Shown: positions 48,987 through 62,220, counted from the first letter of the stretch. The stretch: 64,000 nt of DNA from Cruorifilaria tuberocauda (GCA_013365365.1 JABVXU010000011.1:1-64000), one strand, 5' to 3'. The notes: a model not told the origin generated them from the letters alone. Made by a program: numbers and translations.

Positions 48987-51900
48987 ATGATAGGATTGGA
49001 AGGCGATGTACGAAGAAGAATGACAATGATGAATAATTGCATGCATCGACCATCAGTGCCAACTAGTCCCTCATATCCATCTTTTCAACGACCCACTTTT
49101 CCAGTGAGTTACCTTCTTTTTTTCCTTTAGGCTCACAAACGATTTTATCAATTATTTGATAAATGATGAGATAGTTTTAGATATTACTAAACCTTTGTTT
49201 CCTCTTTGAATCCATAAGCTGCTCCTTCTCAGGTGTTTTTATTTCTTATTTTCTTAATAATTTGTTAGGTGACTAAGAGTGCGACTATCCCTATGGCGAG
49301 CATTTTGTTTTAGCAAAAATATTTATCCGATTTTCTAAAATATCGTGAAGTTTTCAGTTAATTTTTAAAACTGTCAGAGTCAATTTAAAAAATGATTTTC
49401 TGAAAGGTGTGATAGCATTGTGCTGTTTTTAAGGTATCACCAATCGTGTTTGGTTCACATGGACTATCAGATATGCGTTCACCAAAATCGTTTTCGGATG
49501 GAAGTATAACCAATTCATCCAGCTCCTGTGCCAGCTCTGTCAAACACCATATTTACGGGTATCTCAAATCATACGGAATGCAAACTGTTTCTAATGAAAA
49601 TCATGAAATTTGTTTAAAATTATTGCTGCTGATGCATCAAGCACGCGATTGATAGATGTTCATATCAATGAGGCATCGTTTCCTTCTCTTCTGATGACAT
49701 AAAGGAGGATAATTATTACTAAAAAAGTAGTTTATATTCGTATTTTAATCTGTTGTTTTACTAACGATAGTCCCGACTCAAAGGTGTTTTTAGCATATGC
49801 TTCAAATGCCAGTTATTTCATCCTCTCACTGAAGAAAATACGTTTTCCTACTATTCTAATAATATTTAAATTTCAGAGGTCCAGTAAAAACGGGCGATAA
49901 AAGCGAAAATGATAGCGGAAATAATTTCACGCCACGTGATCAGCTTAGCAAAGCGTTTTCGTCATGCTCTCCTACACCTTCAATTAGTGACAGCGGTAAT
50001 TCATTTCATAATCCCCGTATGATCAGTTTCTGAAGGTGAAAACGCAAAAATGTTAAGTGAGCTATTCTCGATTGCTATTTAAAGCTTAAGAGGTGAACGC
50101 AATAATTTGCTCTTATTATTCTAATTAAGACTTTATTTTTCAGCTTTTTTTGCGTTTTGCATATATCTTCTAAATATCATTTTACATTTGAATGAAAAGA
50201 TCACAATTTTTTGGAAAACTAGAGAAAAAAGTTTGGGATCAATGATTCATTGGTTTTTTTACAGGAAAAACAGAAACGGATGAACGCCGAAATTCGTCAC
50301 GTAATCCTGGTGTTCCGTCCACTCCGGAAGCGTATTTCATTATGGATGAATCAATCGAAATTTTCGCTCGCAAAGTTTTCGTCGGTGGACTTCCAATTGA
50401 TGTCACGGAAGGTGATGATAAGTATCTTCTTTTTTTTAATTGAGATTTGCATATTCTAAATGAAAATAAAGATTTCGTGTCATTATGAACAAAAACATAA
50501 GTGTAAAATATGATGAGTTGGCTGAAGTTGAATTACTTTTGCTAGCAGATGTTAGGTATAGATCAATGATATGAGTGAGTATTTTCTATTCCCAATACTA
50601 CATTGCATTTATTAACGAACTGGTCCTTTCTAGATGAAATAACATCGACATTTTCACAATTCGGCCCCGTGCTTGTTGACTGGCCACGTCGTCCTGATAG
50701 CAACGGCGTTAAGGAACGACCCACAGGTTCGTTGATTTCTTTTATACTTAGTTAAAGCATCCTAACCACACATCATTTTCAGCACGTTATATGACTGGCT
50801 ACGTCTTCCTGGTATTTGAAGATGAGCGTTCGGTGCAGCTATTGGTGAGCAGATGTCACAAAGAGGATGAAAAGTATTACTTGTTTGTCTCCAGTCCAAC
50901 GATGCGTGATAAACCGGTGAGATTTTTTCCTTCTAATATCATTATCATTAGTTATACTAGAAGGGATTTTACTCCATATATATAACAATTGCTAGAATTT
51001 GATGTACTTTTCTTCTAATAAGAAGCTATCGAAATTTAAGGTCCAAGTACGACCATGGCGCCTAAACGATATGGAATTCATGCTTCGAGAAGATATGCCG
51101 CTAAATCCACGACGAACGATTTTCATAGGTGGCGTTCCTCGACCGACGAAAGCTCGTGCGTTTAATATCACAATAAATGGAAATTGAAGACTACTTATTC
51201 TATCTATGAAATGCCAATTTCAGGAGAATTGGCACGTGTTCTAGATCATCTTTATGGATCGGTTTGTTATGTTGGGATTGATATTGATCCGGAATTGAAG
51301 TATCCGAAGGGAGCAGCTCGAGTTACATTCACCACTGAACAGTCTTTTATTGCAGCCATAAGTGGACGTTTCGTGCATATCCCTCATGCTGATATGAGCA
51401 AACGCGTAATTTTCATCTCATCTAATTATAATTTGCGAGAGGTACCAGAATACGTGATCTTTTCGATATGACGTATTCTGGTAGTTGGTAAATTCCATCC
51501 TTCGCAACCTTTCAGTTCATTCCAAGTGGTCAGTGCAAGTAGTCGTCTTTCATGATATTTCATTCGTCTGCCATAAGGACAACTCAACAATCGAATAATC
51601 CCATGTGACGTACCACTTCAATTTCTCTTTCCCCTCATTTCGGTACTTTAAACGAGCAGCTCTCAGATCACTGGTATTTGTTCTTTTCTCCTCTGCAAAA
51701 CCGATTAGATGAGATAGAAGGTGTTAGTAACCTGCTTGGCCACTAATTTTTACGAAGAGGCGAAAGATCTCGAAATTACAGGTGGAAATAAAGCCCTACG
51801 TGATTGACGAGCAGATGTGCGACGAGTGTGAGGGTACGCAGTGCGCTGGTCGCTACGCGCCATATTTCTGTGGTGACGTGAACTGTCTACAGTACTACTG

Positions 51901-52406
51901 TGAGTCGTGCTGGGATAGCTATCACTACGGAGAATATGCTGATGAAAGAAAAGCCACCCATAAACCGTTGGTTCGTATTGGTGATCAGACTAAGGTGAGT
52001 CGGTCGCTATCTTTGAATAGCAGTAGCGCAGTGGTGCAGGAAATTTAACTGATTCATTTTGCTGGCACCCCGGTTGGTTAAGTGAATAATGGTAGAGCAG
52101 AAGCTACTGGAAGGGTGAGTAATGCCAAGCGTGAAACCTTCAAGTTTCCTCTAATGAGCCGATTGCGCTTCTGATCAAGTCAGGATAGTCCGCTGGTCTG
52201 AGCAGAAAAGCTATGTTTGAATTTCTCTGCAGTCTTCAACTTAGACATCGCTGAGCATTTAACCATTTCAGCTCCTGGCTCATCCACCACATCATAATCA
52301 CCTCTCAAACAATAAAGTGGTACCAAGCGGAGCTGGAGCTGCAGATTGTTGTCGTCACATTGATGCGACTACCTGTTTCACCGTACGATGCTCACAGCAT
52401 TATTAA
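48987..52406 (+). CDS. Cytoplasmic polyadenylation element-binding protein (CPEB)
   Basis: Ten exons: 48987-49103, 49434-49558, 49877-49995, 50265-50411, 50634-50726, 50783-50916, 51041-51155, 51224-51405, 51782-51994 and 52272-52406, all in phase, 459 residues. The N-terminal 150 residues are Ser/Pro/Asn-rich and low in order. RRM1 starts near residue 157 ([16 protein letters not shown]) with GYVFLVF as its RNP1. RRM2 starts near 271 ([13 protein letters not shown]) and contains [19 protein letters not shown], a CPEB hallmark. The CEBP zinc-binding ZZ domain follows (CDECEG, FCGDVNC, YCESCW, then HKPL). CPEBs bind U-rich elements in 3' untranslated regions and control poly(A) length and translation, chiefly in germline and early embryo. 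C. elegans has four such proteins (CPB-1, -2, -3 and FOG-1); I cannot assign this one safely. The last exon adds a His/Cys-containing tail of 44 residues, the least certain part. An in-frame upstream exon cannot be excluded. Confidence 0.95.
50426..50575 (+). repeat. Dispersed repeat, copy 1 (CPEB intron 4)
   Basis: Resembles 59497-59631 in the same orientation. Both have a CTTCTTTTTTT run, then TTGCA..TTCTAAATGAAAAT, then ACAAAAACA.AAGTG, a GATG-containing block, CTTT.GCTAGCAG and an AGG...AGA end. Likely an old mobile-element fragment of unknown type. Confidence 0.6.
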
Positions 52407-55400
52407 TTCCTGCGTAGGTTTGTACCGAAGCTCTGTTGTTTTTTGAAATTTCGAGGTTTTGGAATCTTAGTCGATTATATTAGTCAAGTTTTTGCGAGCT
52501 TGCAAAATATTATTTTTCGTCGAGGTTTGGTTGTATCGAACTTTTATGAATTTTTACTTGTAATATATGGGGATTTCCCAACGTTAGTAATAATAGTACT
52601 GTTTAACTAGTATGGAAAATAAGAATAATTTGAATATGGATAATTCTAGTCTTACTGCAAATGCTAACTAACTTTTTTGTGAATTTATTTATTCTGTGTG
52701 CATCTTAGCTCGTTTATTATGCTTCGATTGAATTTTTCCTGAAAATTTTCAACTTTATTTTGTAAAGTTTGTACAGGTTTTCTGTCGTCTTGCTTTCTGT
52801 CATTCCCACCAACAATTGCCGTATTCCTCAAGAATTTTAGATTAAAAATGCAATTGCATAATTTCGTGGGATCAGTCGATGGTTAAGCCAGACTCATAAC
52901 TATCATTCAATTTTGTAATTTTGTGCCTTAACTATTGCATGGGAAAAATTAATGTAAGATTGAAACCATTGCTACATCGAGCGAGAATTAGAGGTCATTG
53001 AGAAATTCATTTTTAGCGAGAAGCTTGTAGAGAAATAATCCGCTGTTATCGTTCTAAGGTATAGAATTCGCTAGAATATATTAGTGCTACCAGTCCTAAA
53101 TTCAAATTACTGTTTTGTTTTTTGATTGCAAATATTGATCATTCACAAAATTTCTATCACATTGTAATAGACGAAAGATGTCATATTTCGCTTCCGACAT
53201 AATAGCATTACAACTTTCCGATATTATCGTAAGCACAATTTTTCCTTCCGCAAGCGTTTATTCCCGCTTTTCCCTCTGCTTATTGTTTTCCGGATACGTT
53301 TCCATTCCTTCGTCTACTCGTTCCTTTTCACCTTACTCACAACTACCTTCCTACTCGTTGAATTTTTCAATGTTATTATTTATGATAGTATGTAATTATT
53401 TTTCTGTATACTATTTTCTCTTTACCATACCATTCTTGCGAACTTGTTTTTCTCGATTTTCGCTGTCTGAATACGAAGTAATAGAAGTTTTCCAGCACTT
53501 TCGTTGATACAAACAGTCCTTTTCTTCTGCCATCTGTTTTTAATTTTCACTTACGCAGCGTTGAAGACATTTGGTAACTGTTGAAAGAATGCAAACTGTG
53601 AACTATATGTGATGGCAGCGAAATTGGAAAATGTTAGTGATATCAACAGACAAATAACTTATCATACACTTCTCACTGCGGGAAAGGAAAGCAAGGGTTC
53701 ATAGGAATTCGAAATAAATTGAGCAAAGTGAGGACGAGAATCAAGAAAAAAGATATATTGGATTAGGTCGACATAAATCCATGTAAATAAAATTCATAAA
53801 CATCAATCATCAAACTTCCATCTCAAATTCTTTTTCAACCTTGAAAGAAGCATTCCGGTCTCGACTGGAAATTTCAATCCCGTTCAACTTAGAAATCACA
53901 TTAGAAATTATTGCTGTTGAAATAGAAAGAATGATTTTAGGAAATATCTGTTGGCACAGGATGCTGAATATCTATAAGGAAAAAAGACAAGAAGGATTCA
54001 TTCATCCATCTGGCAAAAGCAATTAACCTCGGAGTTGAGAATTGAATCCTCATTAATGAGAGAGACAGGATAGGAACAAGTTAGAGAGTGGAAAGGTATG
54101 ATCAGTGAAAGAATTTAATATCTTCCTAGCAACTACAACAATATATTGATGCCTATAGTGCCTCTACTTGGTCAATAAGGCTACTCATAAATATTTGATT
54201 AACGTTAAGTGCGTACCATTGAGTGGAGTAAAATCCACCTGTGATAGACGGGTAGGACACATTCCAATCGACACATTGCTGCCTGACCGAAATTTCATTC
54301 CAATTCATTTGTTCGGAGAGATCTTTTTCGTATACAGATATATGATTTGTGAATATTAGCAAACCGTGCATTTCCGCTTGAAATGTGAGTGGTGTAAAAT
54401 GTATGTAAATGATTTGGCAGCTAGGAATAGATTAAAAGACGCTGTCTCGGGTGCGTAGAATAATTTACGTCAAATATCCTGTACTTGTCAGTGACAGATG
54501 CGATGCACTAACCGATCGGATTGCTCTAATAATCAGATAGAAGGCTTGGTGTAAAAAAGACATTTAAAATACAAGAGATTGAGTTTCACTTTAATGCGCA
54601 TAATGAAACTTACAGGCATATTGGTAGCAACATTCTGAAAATGGAATAAAAGGCGAAGGTTCATCTCTATATTACGATCTGTTGCTTCTGGTCGTAGGAT
54701 TTCAATTTTATAAGTCTTGAGAAATTCTCTGAATCCTTAGCAAGTAAGAGATTATTTGAGATTTCGGAATCATTTGAAAGACATTAAGCTTGAAATGGAT
54801 TTAGGCCTCCGAAAATTGAAAAGGCGAAAATTGAACAAAGAAATTAATGGAATATCCAACAGAGAAATGGAATAAATGAAGACTTGTTCGAACACAAGAA
54901 ATCTTTACAATAAAACGTAGTATTCCTCACTAAGATATAAAATCAATTGCTTAGATTACTGGATTACAAGTAGTTATCATAGTATCTTCGATGTTACCGG
55001 CTGAAGCAACTGATTGCCGAACTAACCTCAAAGGTCAGGACATAATAGATAAGTAGCGAGCATAGCAACATGGAATGGGAATAACAGAGTTTAAGACTTT
55101 TAAGCGCTTTAAACGCTTTGAACGGATAGGGAAAGACCGAATGGCATAAGAAGAATGTCGTATTCCAAAAGTAAAATTAATGCCCCACTCGAGCCAAGAG
55201 TTTCTGGTTTCTCATGTCCTTGAGGAAGTATTGATACTGCATCTATCTACTGATGTAAATGAGAATAATGAGAATAAATTTCACCATACTGAAAGAAGCG
55301 ATAAAAAGAGGAATTAATCATTGAAGCAATTCAACAATTAGAAGCTGTAAACCTTCTAGTGTGGAAGTAACCATTCAAGGTAAGCATAAATTTTAGACAA

Positions 55401-57080
55401 AGTTTATCAATTAAAAGGAAATCTGGGCACAGATAATCTTCCACAATTCCCAATGAAATTAGTCCAAACAACAATAAGTAATTAAGAGAGCCAAACTTTT
55501 AGCAAAGAATAAAGGGAGAAACTCCAGCCTTATTCACGATGAAACAATGCAAGTTAAGTGAACTGTTTCAAAATCTTTATCAATTACATATTCAGAGGAA
55601 ATGAAGAAGGACCTTTGAGGTGAAGACTTAGTTCACTTTCAAACAGCGAACGAGGGAAATTACATTTTTCCGAACCGAACAGCAAACTGACTGCAACGAA
55701 GTCATTGCGGCAGCGGAAGAGAACGTTCATGTTCCTGTTTAAAAATCAACAATGTTGCACTGTATCATGCGAAGTACGGTGTGTCACCATTGGACCAAAT
55801 CAAGAGGAAATGAGTTCAACAGCTATAAAAGCACCCAATCAGTAAAATCAGAAGACTTTATTTTTGTGTAAGAAGAACAAAGTAATTAACCGCGGCTGGG
55901 AATTCAAGAAGTCTTAAAGCAAATCGACTAATTTAAAAGAAATCGAAAGGAATTTAAGGCCTTTCTGATTCGCTAATAATACTCAACTCCGAAATCAGTC
56001 AGACTTCCAAATCAAAGTTGTAGTGGAAACTAAAGGAATGGAAACCAGAACATTCGAATCGAAGCTAACATATAACGAACTAATTACAAGCAATTATCAA
56101 ACAGTACATTCTGATTTCTTTTCACTTCATGCGATGTTCGAATTGTCAAGCAAGAAAAAACAAAGGTCAATAACTAAAATATTAATACCTTTCGAATCGA
56201 GAGAGAAAAATGTCAAAGCATCGCTAGCACCAATGTTATTGATCAAATCGTTGCTCCACCACTGGTATATCTTTTATATGTTCAAGCTGATACATCTACC
56301 GATCCTTTCTTGATATGTGGTGTTTCTTGATACGCGCTTACCACTCCTATCATTCTACCGGAGGGGATCGTTATCAACCGAGTAAAGCAATTATGTTGGC
56401 TTCATCTGCATTCAACCAGTTCTACTCAAATCTCGAAACGGTACTCCAATCGTCAATAATCGAAAAGAAATCTTCTAGTGACACTGTAACCGTATCTGTT
56501 ATATAATATTATCACATTATCTCTCACAACAATAAGCCTTTCTAAAACTCAAAACCTCTCTTCGAAACAGCAAATTACACAACCAGAAAGTTTCATGGTA
56601 TAATGACACTATCATGCCTGCAGCTCTGCCAGAATGACCAAATCATTATTTCAAAAGAGTGATTATTTATCGCAAATTGATCAAAGCATATTGCATTGCA
56701 ATTTGTATTCTATTGAGTAAGCGTGAAGTACCGTTGTGTTCGCATATTCATCATTAATATTATTTAATTCCCGCCTGATTATGACAGTAATGTACGCTGA
56801 GGAAGAAGCATTTATTGTGAAATGGGTCAAATTTTGAAAAGTTTAAAAATCTTATAACGATGTTGTGATTTATGGAACTTTGCTTTATAAAATTCAATTT
56901 TCATAATCTAAGTATGTAAGTAAATCTTGCAAAGGCTTGACGAGAATTTCAACCTTGGAATCCATGATATGATGGGAAGAACAATCAACGACAGGCTAAT
57001 ACTAACAAATGTAATTAAAACAAAGAAACCGATAAAACCATTTCAATATCTCAAACATATTTCCTGACCTATTACTTCGA
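52407..57080. other. Gene-poor intergenic DNA
   Basis: About 4.7 kb with no exon I can defend. The left part should include the CPEB 3' untranslated region. The frame at 53178-53507 is a reading of T-rich DNA. From about 54500 to 56500 the plus strand is unusually rich in GAAA/AAAG words and holds frames at 56023-56313 and 56315-56506; a degenerate transposable element is possible, but I found no protein signature. Confidence 0.4.
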
Positions 57081-57436
57081 TCATCCTGCTCCTCCTCTTT
57101 GGCCATACATCCCTTCCCTTCCTTTCTCTCCCATCTCTCCCATATCTCCTGGTAGACCTGGAGGGCCTTGAGCTCCAGCAGCTCCTTCTGCTCCACGGTC
57201 TCCTGCGCCCCCTTCAGCTCCTTGAAATCCTCGCTCTCCTGGATCTCCCTTTCGTCCATCCCGTCCTGCCATACCGGGAGGACCTGGAGGTCCTCTATTT
57301 GGAAAGCAAGCCTGAAAACGAAATTTACATGTACTTGAAGATTCCTTCTGTTTTATTTCTAAACAGTCAATTAGGAGCTTACTTGGATCACGGAAATAGT
57401 GCAGATGGCCAGAAGGAAAGTACCGAAAAGATGCAT
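57081..57436 (-). CDS. Short secreted collagen-like protein (94 aa)
   Basis: Two exons, 57383-57436 and 57081-57311, with a GTAAGC donor and TTTTCAG acceptor in phase 0. Exon 1 encodes a signal peptide start (MHLFGTFLLAICTISVIQ). Exon 2 opens with ACFPNRG and continues as about 23 uninterrupted Gly-X-Y triplets, including GPPGPPG, GRKGDPGERG and GPPGLPGDMGEMGEKG, then stops at TGA right after GGAG. There is one Cys just before the triplets. Nematode cuticle collagens are usually about 300 residues with an N-terminal membrane or furin region and several Cys knots, so this is far shorter. It may be a genuine mini-collagen or a gene cut short: a further exon was looked for downstream and no more Gly-X-Y sequence was seen. 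A second frame over the same bases (57002-57259) is an artefact. Confidence 0.65.
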
Positions 57437-59684
57437 TGGCACTGAAATTACTGCTTACCCAACGGTTGAAATTAACTTTTTATTCTTTAAAATTTCGCAA
57501 AGTCTGCCAAAGAAGTTCGAAATTCCTTCACATTCACACTGTCATTTTCTTCTAATTTAAATTCTTTGTCAAAGACAGTAATTTATTAGCAATCCGTGAA
57601 ATGTTGTGATACCGTAAACAATACGACGATTGCCTCTAAAACTTAGATGAGGTTTGCTGGAATGAATTTCGATCGTCCATCTTCGATTTATATTGGAAGA
57701 TGTGTGATACGAATCAATCAGGAATTTATAAACAAAGAGTCATTTCAAGAATTCAATGCTGCATGATTGTATCAAATGCAACAAAATGCAATATCGAATG
57801 ATAACCGACTCTGTGATCGATGAAAGCTGAAGGGATCTTTCGGGAGATAATTTAAAGTAAACGCAAGATTTGGTTAACTGATAGATAAACTGTCGGTGAA
57901 GAATTCAGGGGATAGGTGGAAGAAGGGCGTTGAGTCTGCGAGAAACAGAAGTGATTTAGAACCTGATGCTAATTATTTATAAGTTAACTGTTCCTGAGAA
58001 CTTTTCCGATTTCCTCGGAATGTTGAACTTTAACCCTCCTCCTCTCAGTAACTCTAATTGAAATCGATTTTTTCGTATTGTATAAAAAGAATTTCAGTCT
58101 TTGAACATAGTCTTGAAAAACATTTCAATGAGTTTCTGTTGTCTGAAAATTTTCTTCTGTTCTGTAAATACGATTTAAGGTTTGCGGTTTTCATGATATT
58201 GTTGAAATTCACTATGCTTATGATAATTGTGCGAATGTTTTTGGAGGAATGGATTGCACTGAAAGCTTTGTTGTTTGGAAAGATTATAATCATTAATCAA
58301 TTAACATTCTGAGAGCATCATTCGAGACTGCTCGTTGATTCAAAAGAATCTGAAATTAATCGATTCTTTCCAGTTGAACAGTACTCTATCAGCACTGTTT
58401 ATAGTCAATAGACAATATTAATTCATTTTGTACATGAAACTGATGATCGACATCCGGTAGAAATTAACGGTTAACAAAGAACTGTTTGATTACTTTATTG
58501 ATAAACTGATAGCAAACGAAGGAGTAAATACTGTATATCAAAGAAACATATTGATGCAATCCGATTAAGTATAAAATAGTTATGTGAATGGAAAGGCCAA
58601 GTTGATTTGTAGTAATTATTTAATGTAAGCTTAGCTTTAGATGATGCATTTGTATGTGAATTAATTTGTCTGATGTAAAATTTCAGTTGGAAGAATTTGT
58701 ATGAACTGAACGAATTTCTTTAGCATGAATATCAATAATGCAGAAAATCCTATTGATAATATCATATTTAAAAATCATATCAGAAATCGAAAGATTCTAA
58801 ACCGGAAAAACGTGGGTAGAAAAGCCGGACACTGTGGAAGGCTACTTGTTCTCACTGAATAATCTCTACCTTATCGAAACGTGTGGTAAACTCTTTTGGA
58901 TTGAGGTTTCGCAGACAAATTATTCACTTTACTTTGACTAGACACTGTCGAATTATAGTACAGGAAGTTTAGCTCTTCGCTGATCGTACAAGTCGACACA
59001 ATGCTTTATCAGTAACAGCCATCAGTCGAGAAGGATAGTCGCAACCTTACGTAATTGGCTATGCTTCCAATAAACTCTTGTCCAGTCGTAAACAGTATAA
59101 CACAAGAAGCCTTTAACAAAACCTCCGGCGGTAATTAAATAATACATTCACAAAAGGTCAGGTTAATTTGTAATGAAAAATTTAGTTTACTAAAAATAAA
59201 AAAAGTTTACAAAGATGGAAACATGGCAAATTAGAACAAATTCTGTAAAATAAGACGGGGAACATGCTCCACAAGCTCCCTTGCATTTATAGCAGTGATG
59301 AGTCATGGAGAAATTTAGTAATGAAAGGATCTGTTGGTTATGTGATAAATATTGCAGTCAAAAATGATTTCGAGAAATTTCTTCACAAACACTCTGAAGC
59401 TGATACTTTTTTGATTCATTATGGGTGAGTCATTCGGAAATTTTGTCTGTAAAGTTTTCGCTGCTAAAATTCACAATTACGACGGCGGCGAGAAATTTCT
59501 TCTTTTTTTAAACTGCGGTTTGCAAGTTCTAAATGAAAATTCGTATGATTAGGCACAAAAACAGAAGTGAGAATGAGTATGATGGACTGAATAACTTTCG
59601 CTAGCAGTATCAGGCACAGATGCGAAAAGGGACTGGAATTTGTCTGTGATTGAAGAATGTACAAATTAAAATGAAGCATGGATG
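57437..59684. other. Intergenic, no gene seen
   Basis: AT-rich DNA upstream of the collagen-like gene and downstream of the receptor-like gene. Opposite-strand frames at 58054-58312 are mirror readings of the same AT-rich DNA. A repeat fragment lies at 59497-59631. Confidence 0.45.
59497..59631 (+). repeat. Dispersed repeat, copy 2
   Basis: Partner of the segment at 50426-50575, same orientation, with the shared blocks described there. It lies just past the stop codon of the receptor-like gene, near its 3' end. Confidence 0.6.
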
Positions 59685-62012
59685 TCACAGCGCAATAAAA
59701 CCCACACAAAAGTTAAGTACTCGGTGATAGTCGTCGTCTTTTAAAGCAAGCATCCAACGAGTAAGCGCAAGTCTTTTAGATGCAATAACTTCGAAGCGGA
59801 AATTTTCTGTTGATGGTAAACTGCCGAACTCAGATGACTCGATTCCTGCGTCACATCTTCCTGAAATCTGTGATGTGACTGTTTAATTTTTAATTTTCTC
59901 AATTTAAGTGAACTGGAATTGATACTTGGAGCATGTAGGCGAGCATTAATTTCTTTGTAACTTCCTTGATTAAATCTAAGCAAAAGCTCACAACTGCTTC
60001 ATCAGCAGCAGCGTGTTTGATGACGGAGTACTGGGACGTGGGCATTCGTCTGACCAGTAATAGCCGCTGGACGCATTTCAGAAGGACGACAAACAGGAAT
60101 AGAAGGACGCAAACGATGATCGCGGCAAGAAATACAGAGAAGCTGGCTAGTCCAACGCGAACTATCCGAATCCACTTCGCCGGCAAGGGTTTCTGAAGTA
60201 AGTTTACTTATTTCCATGAGATCTGTGTAGTATTAGATGCATTAAAAGTGGCAACCATTGTTGTAGACGTGTAATTTGAATAAGAGGCCATAGAACTGTT
60301 CCAATTCTGAAATAAAATTTTCCTCTCACGGAATGATATTGATACAGAAGTAATTTAAAACACATTTTAAATAAAAATGAAATCATGGAAGAAATATATT
60401 CAGGCTTAGTTGATCTTTATCGTTTCTATGGTTTTGCTATCATTCAGTATTATATTTATTCGAAAACTCTGTCTTCTTATTGATAAGACTGTTCATTGCT
60501 AGAATGATACTGTCAAAGAGTTCCAGGTACTGAGTGGACTGAAGAACTTGAAATTTACATATTCCGTTGTGTCATTGAATGAAGCTGAAAGTGATCTACG
60601 GTTGCAAAAAGTTATTCGCAGTGCGGTAGTTTCCGGGGGAAGACATTTTGGCAAGATTTTGAAAATTGAAAAAATATATGTCCGTGAAAGTAAACCTGTT
60701 GATTCAGTGAAATTCACACATGATATCGTTATGTTGTATATGTCACCTGAATCCTTACTGAAGCATGTAGAGTTCTTTGGAACTGCAATATACTAAAACC
60801 GTAAATTACTGCATGGATGTGTAGTGACGGAGCGAATAGTGGATGAGGGGTTACGTTGAAAGTCTTAAATTTAAAAATTGATAATCGGGCAGGAAAGAGC
60901 AGATGATATAGTTCTATCAACATACGTTTGACATCTGACCTTCGCATGAGTGTTCTACGTGACGCTGAACATACTGCTTCCTACTTGACATGCTTCTACG
61001 TTATTCATCTCCTTATTGGGTCATGTCAATGCATTTTGTTATTTCACATTAAGATTACTCTCTAATTTATGCAAAGTGAATTTTCAGTTTCTGAAGGAAA
61101 ATGTTTGAAAGCGTTGTTGCATTTATGGTTCTGAGAAAAGTAACCGAACGGCTCCTCGAAGATATAAAAGAATTGCTTCACGTCAGTGTTCGTACGGCTG
61201 AGTGCTGAGTGCATGTCTTTCCAATTCGCCCTTTGCACTTCCCCCATGCACTTTTCCATTTGATCGTCGCCGACATCCCACGCGAATGACGTATTACTGT
61301 TGTAGGTGATGAATGTACAAAAGGTCATCGATTCATTCTAAAACGGAGTGCTTACTGATTCAAACAGTATAAGGCTAGTGACTATTTGCGATTCCTAGTA
61401 AGGCGTATTCGCATTGGGAAGGTGGAATATCTGCGTGGGAAGCCGGAAATCAAAATTGCTTCAGTTAAAAAAGGAAATAACGGGGCTGAAAGTATATCGT
61501 AGTATCTCTGAGAGAGTAATTACTTGCATCAGCCAGTATCAAGTTTGCAGAAAAGATAAACTGCAGAAGCATGCAGAAAGAAGCAACCATCCAAGACATG
61601 ATCACTATAAAAAGATGCCTTGAATTTTAAATGAAAGTTGCTTATATACCATGTTTTCCCGCGAAAATTCTACAACACATGAAAAGTTACTTATTATGGC
61701 AAAGGACTCGAAGGAAACGTTTACTCGCAGTAATATCTAATGTGTTAAGGCCTGAACAATGATAAAGATAGCATTATGATAGAATGGCAAGCATAAAGCA
61801 ATTAGAACGGTATCAGAAACCAAGAACATATGGAAATCAGTCTTAAAATCTTCATTGCTATCCCAAATTTCCAACTTTCGCTTGTCATCAACTCGAACTC
61901 TCCAGGCTTCATACCTCACATATTGATAACTGTGAAATTCTACAAGATGACGAGTAAATATGAACGAAATTGGCATTCGATTTGAGTTTGGATTGCGTTT
62001 GTCCTCTTTCGA
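59685..62012 (-). CDS. Receptor-like single-pass membrane protein, family unknown
   Basis: Five exons in consistent phase: 61821-62012, 61145-61337, 60511-60695, 59992-60192 and 59685-59867. The last may instead splice out at 59721. The order of features is a Cys- and aromatic-rich presumed ectodomain of about 190 residues, one strong membrane span (VGLASFSVFLAAIIVCVLLF, in the 59992-60192 exon), a basic stop-transfer (KCVQRLLLVRR), then a cytoplasmic tail of 60-80 residues with acidic and Ser-rich stretches (ESSEFGSLPSTENF). The ectodomain has at least four Cys and N-glycosylation sequons (NES, NTS, NDT). Exon 1 with a signal peptide was not found; it must lie between 62013 and the kelch gene's stop at 62221 or further off. 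A type I topology is inferred. I recognise no family. The opposite strand of the 60511-60695 exon is also open, but only the minus reading splices to the membrane span. Confidence 0.5.
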
Positions 62013-62220
62013 CTGAGGTGGGAGATGAAATCACAGATAGGCAAGCATCTTTACAATGCATTTTCGCATATCATTAATTACTTTAGTTGATAAAACTAAT
62101 TTGAAACAGAAGTTGCGATAAATTTATGAGATTTTCCGGTTCAGCTGAGAATGACTGATTACGAGAGATCGATTTTAATGAAGACAATATGAATTTGTTT
62201 ATCTGTACTCATTTCAAGTT

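Noticed and set aside
53178..53507. 109-codon plus ORF with apparent membrane segments
   Set aside because: The hydrophobicity comes from T-rich DNA; composition is Ser/Phe/Leu low complexity with no splice context.
54500..56500. Purine-rich stretch suspected to be a dead retrotransposon
   Set aside because: No reverse transcriptase, integrase or terminal-repeat signal could be read; kept only as a remark on the intergenic entry.
57002..57259. Glu/Lys-rich 85-codon ORF over the collagen-like exon
   Set aside because: It is a shifted frame of the Gly-X-Y repeat; the other frame has a signal-peptide exon and fits splice phase.
60548..60796. 82-codon plus-strand ORF that looks protein-like
   Set aside because: It is the complement of a minus exon (60511-60695) that joins in phase to exons on both sides, including the membrane span; the plus reading has no partner exons.
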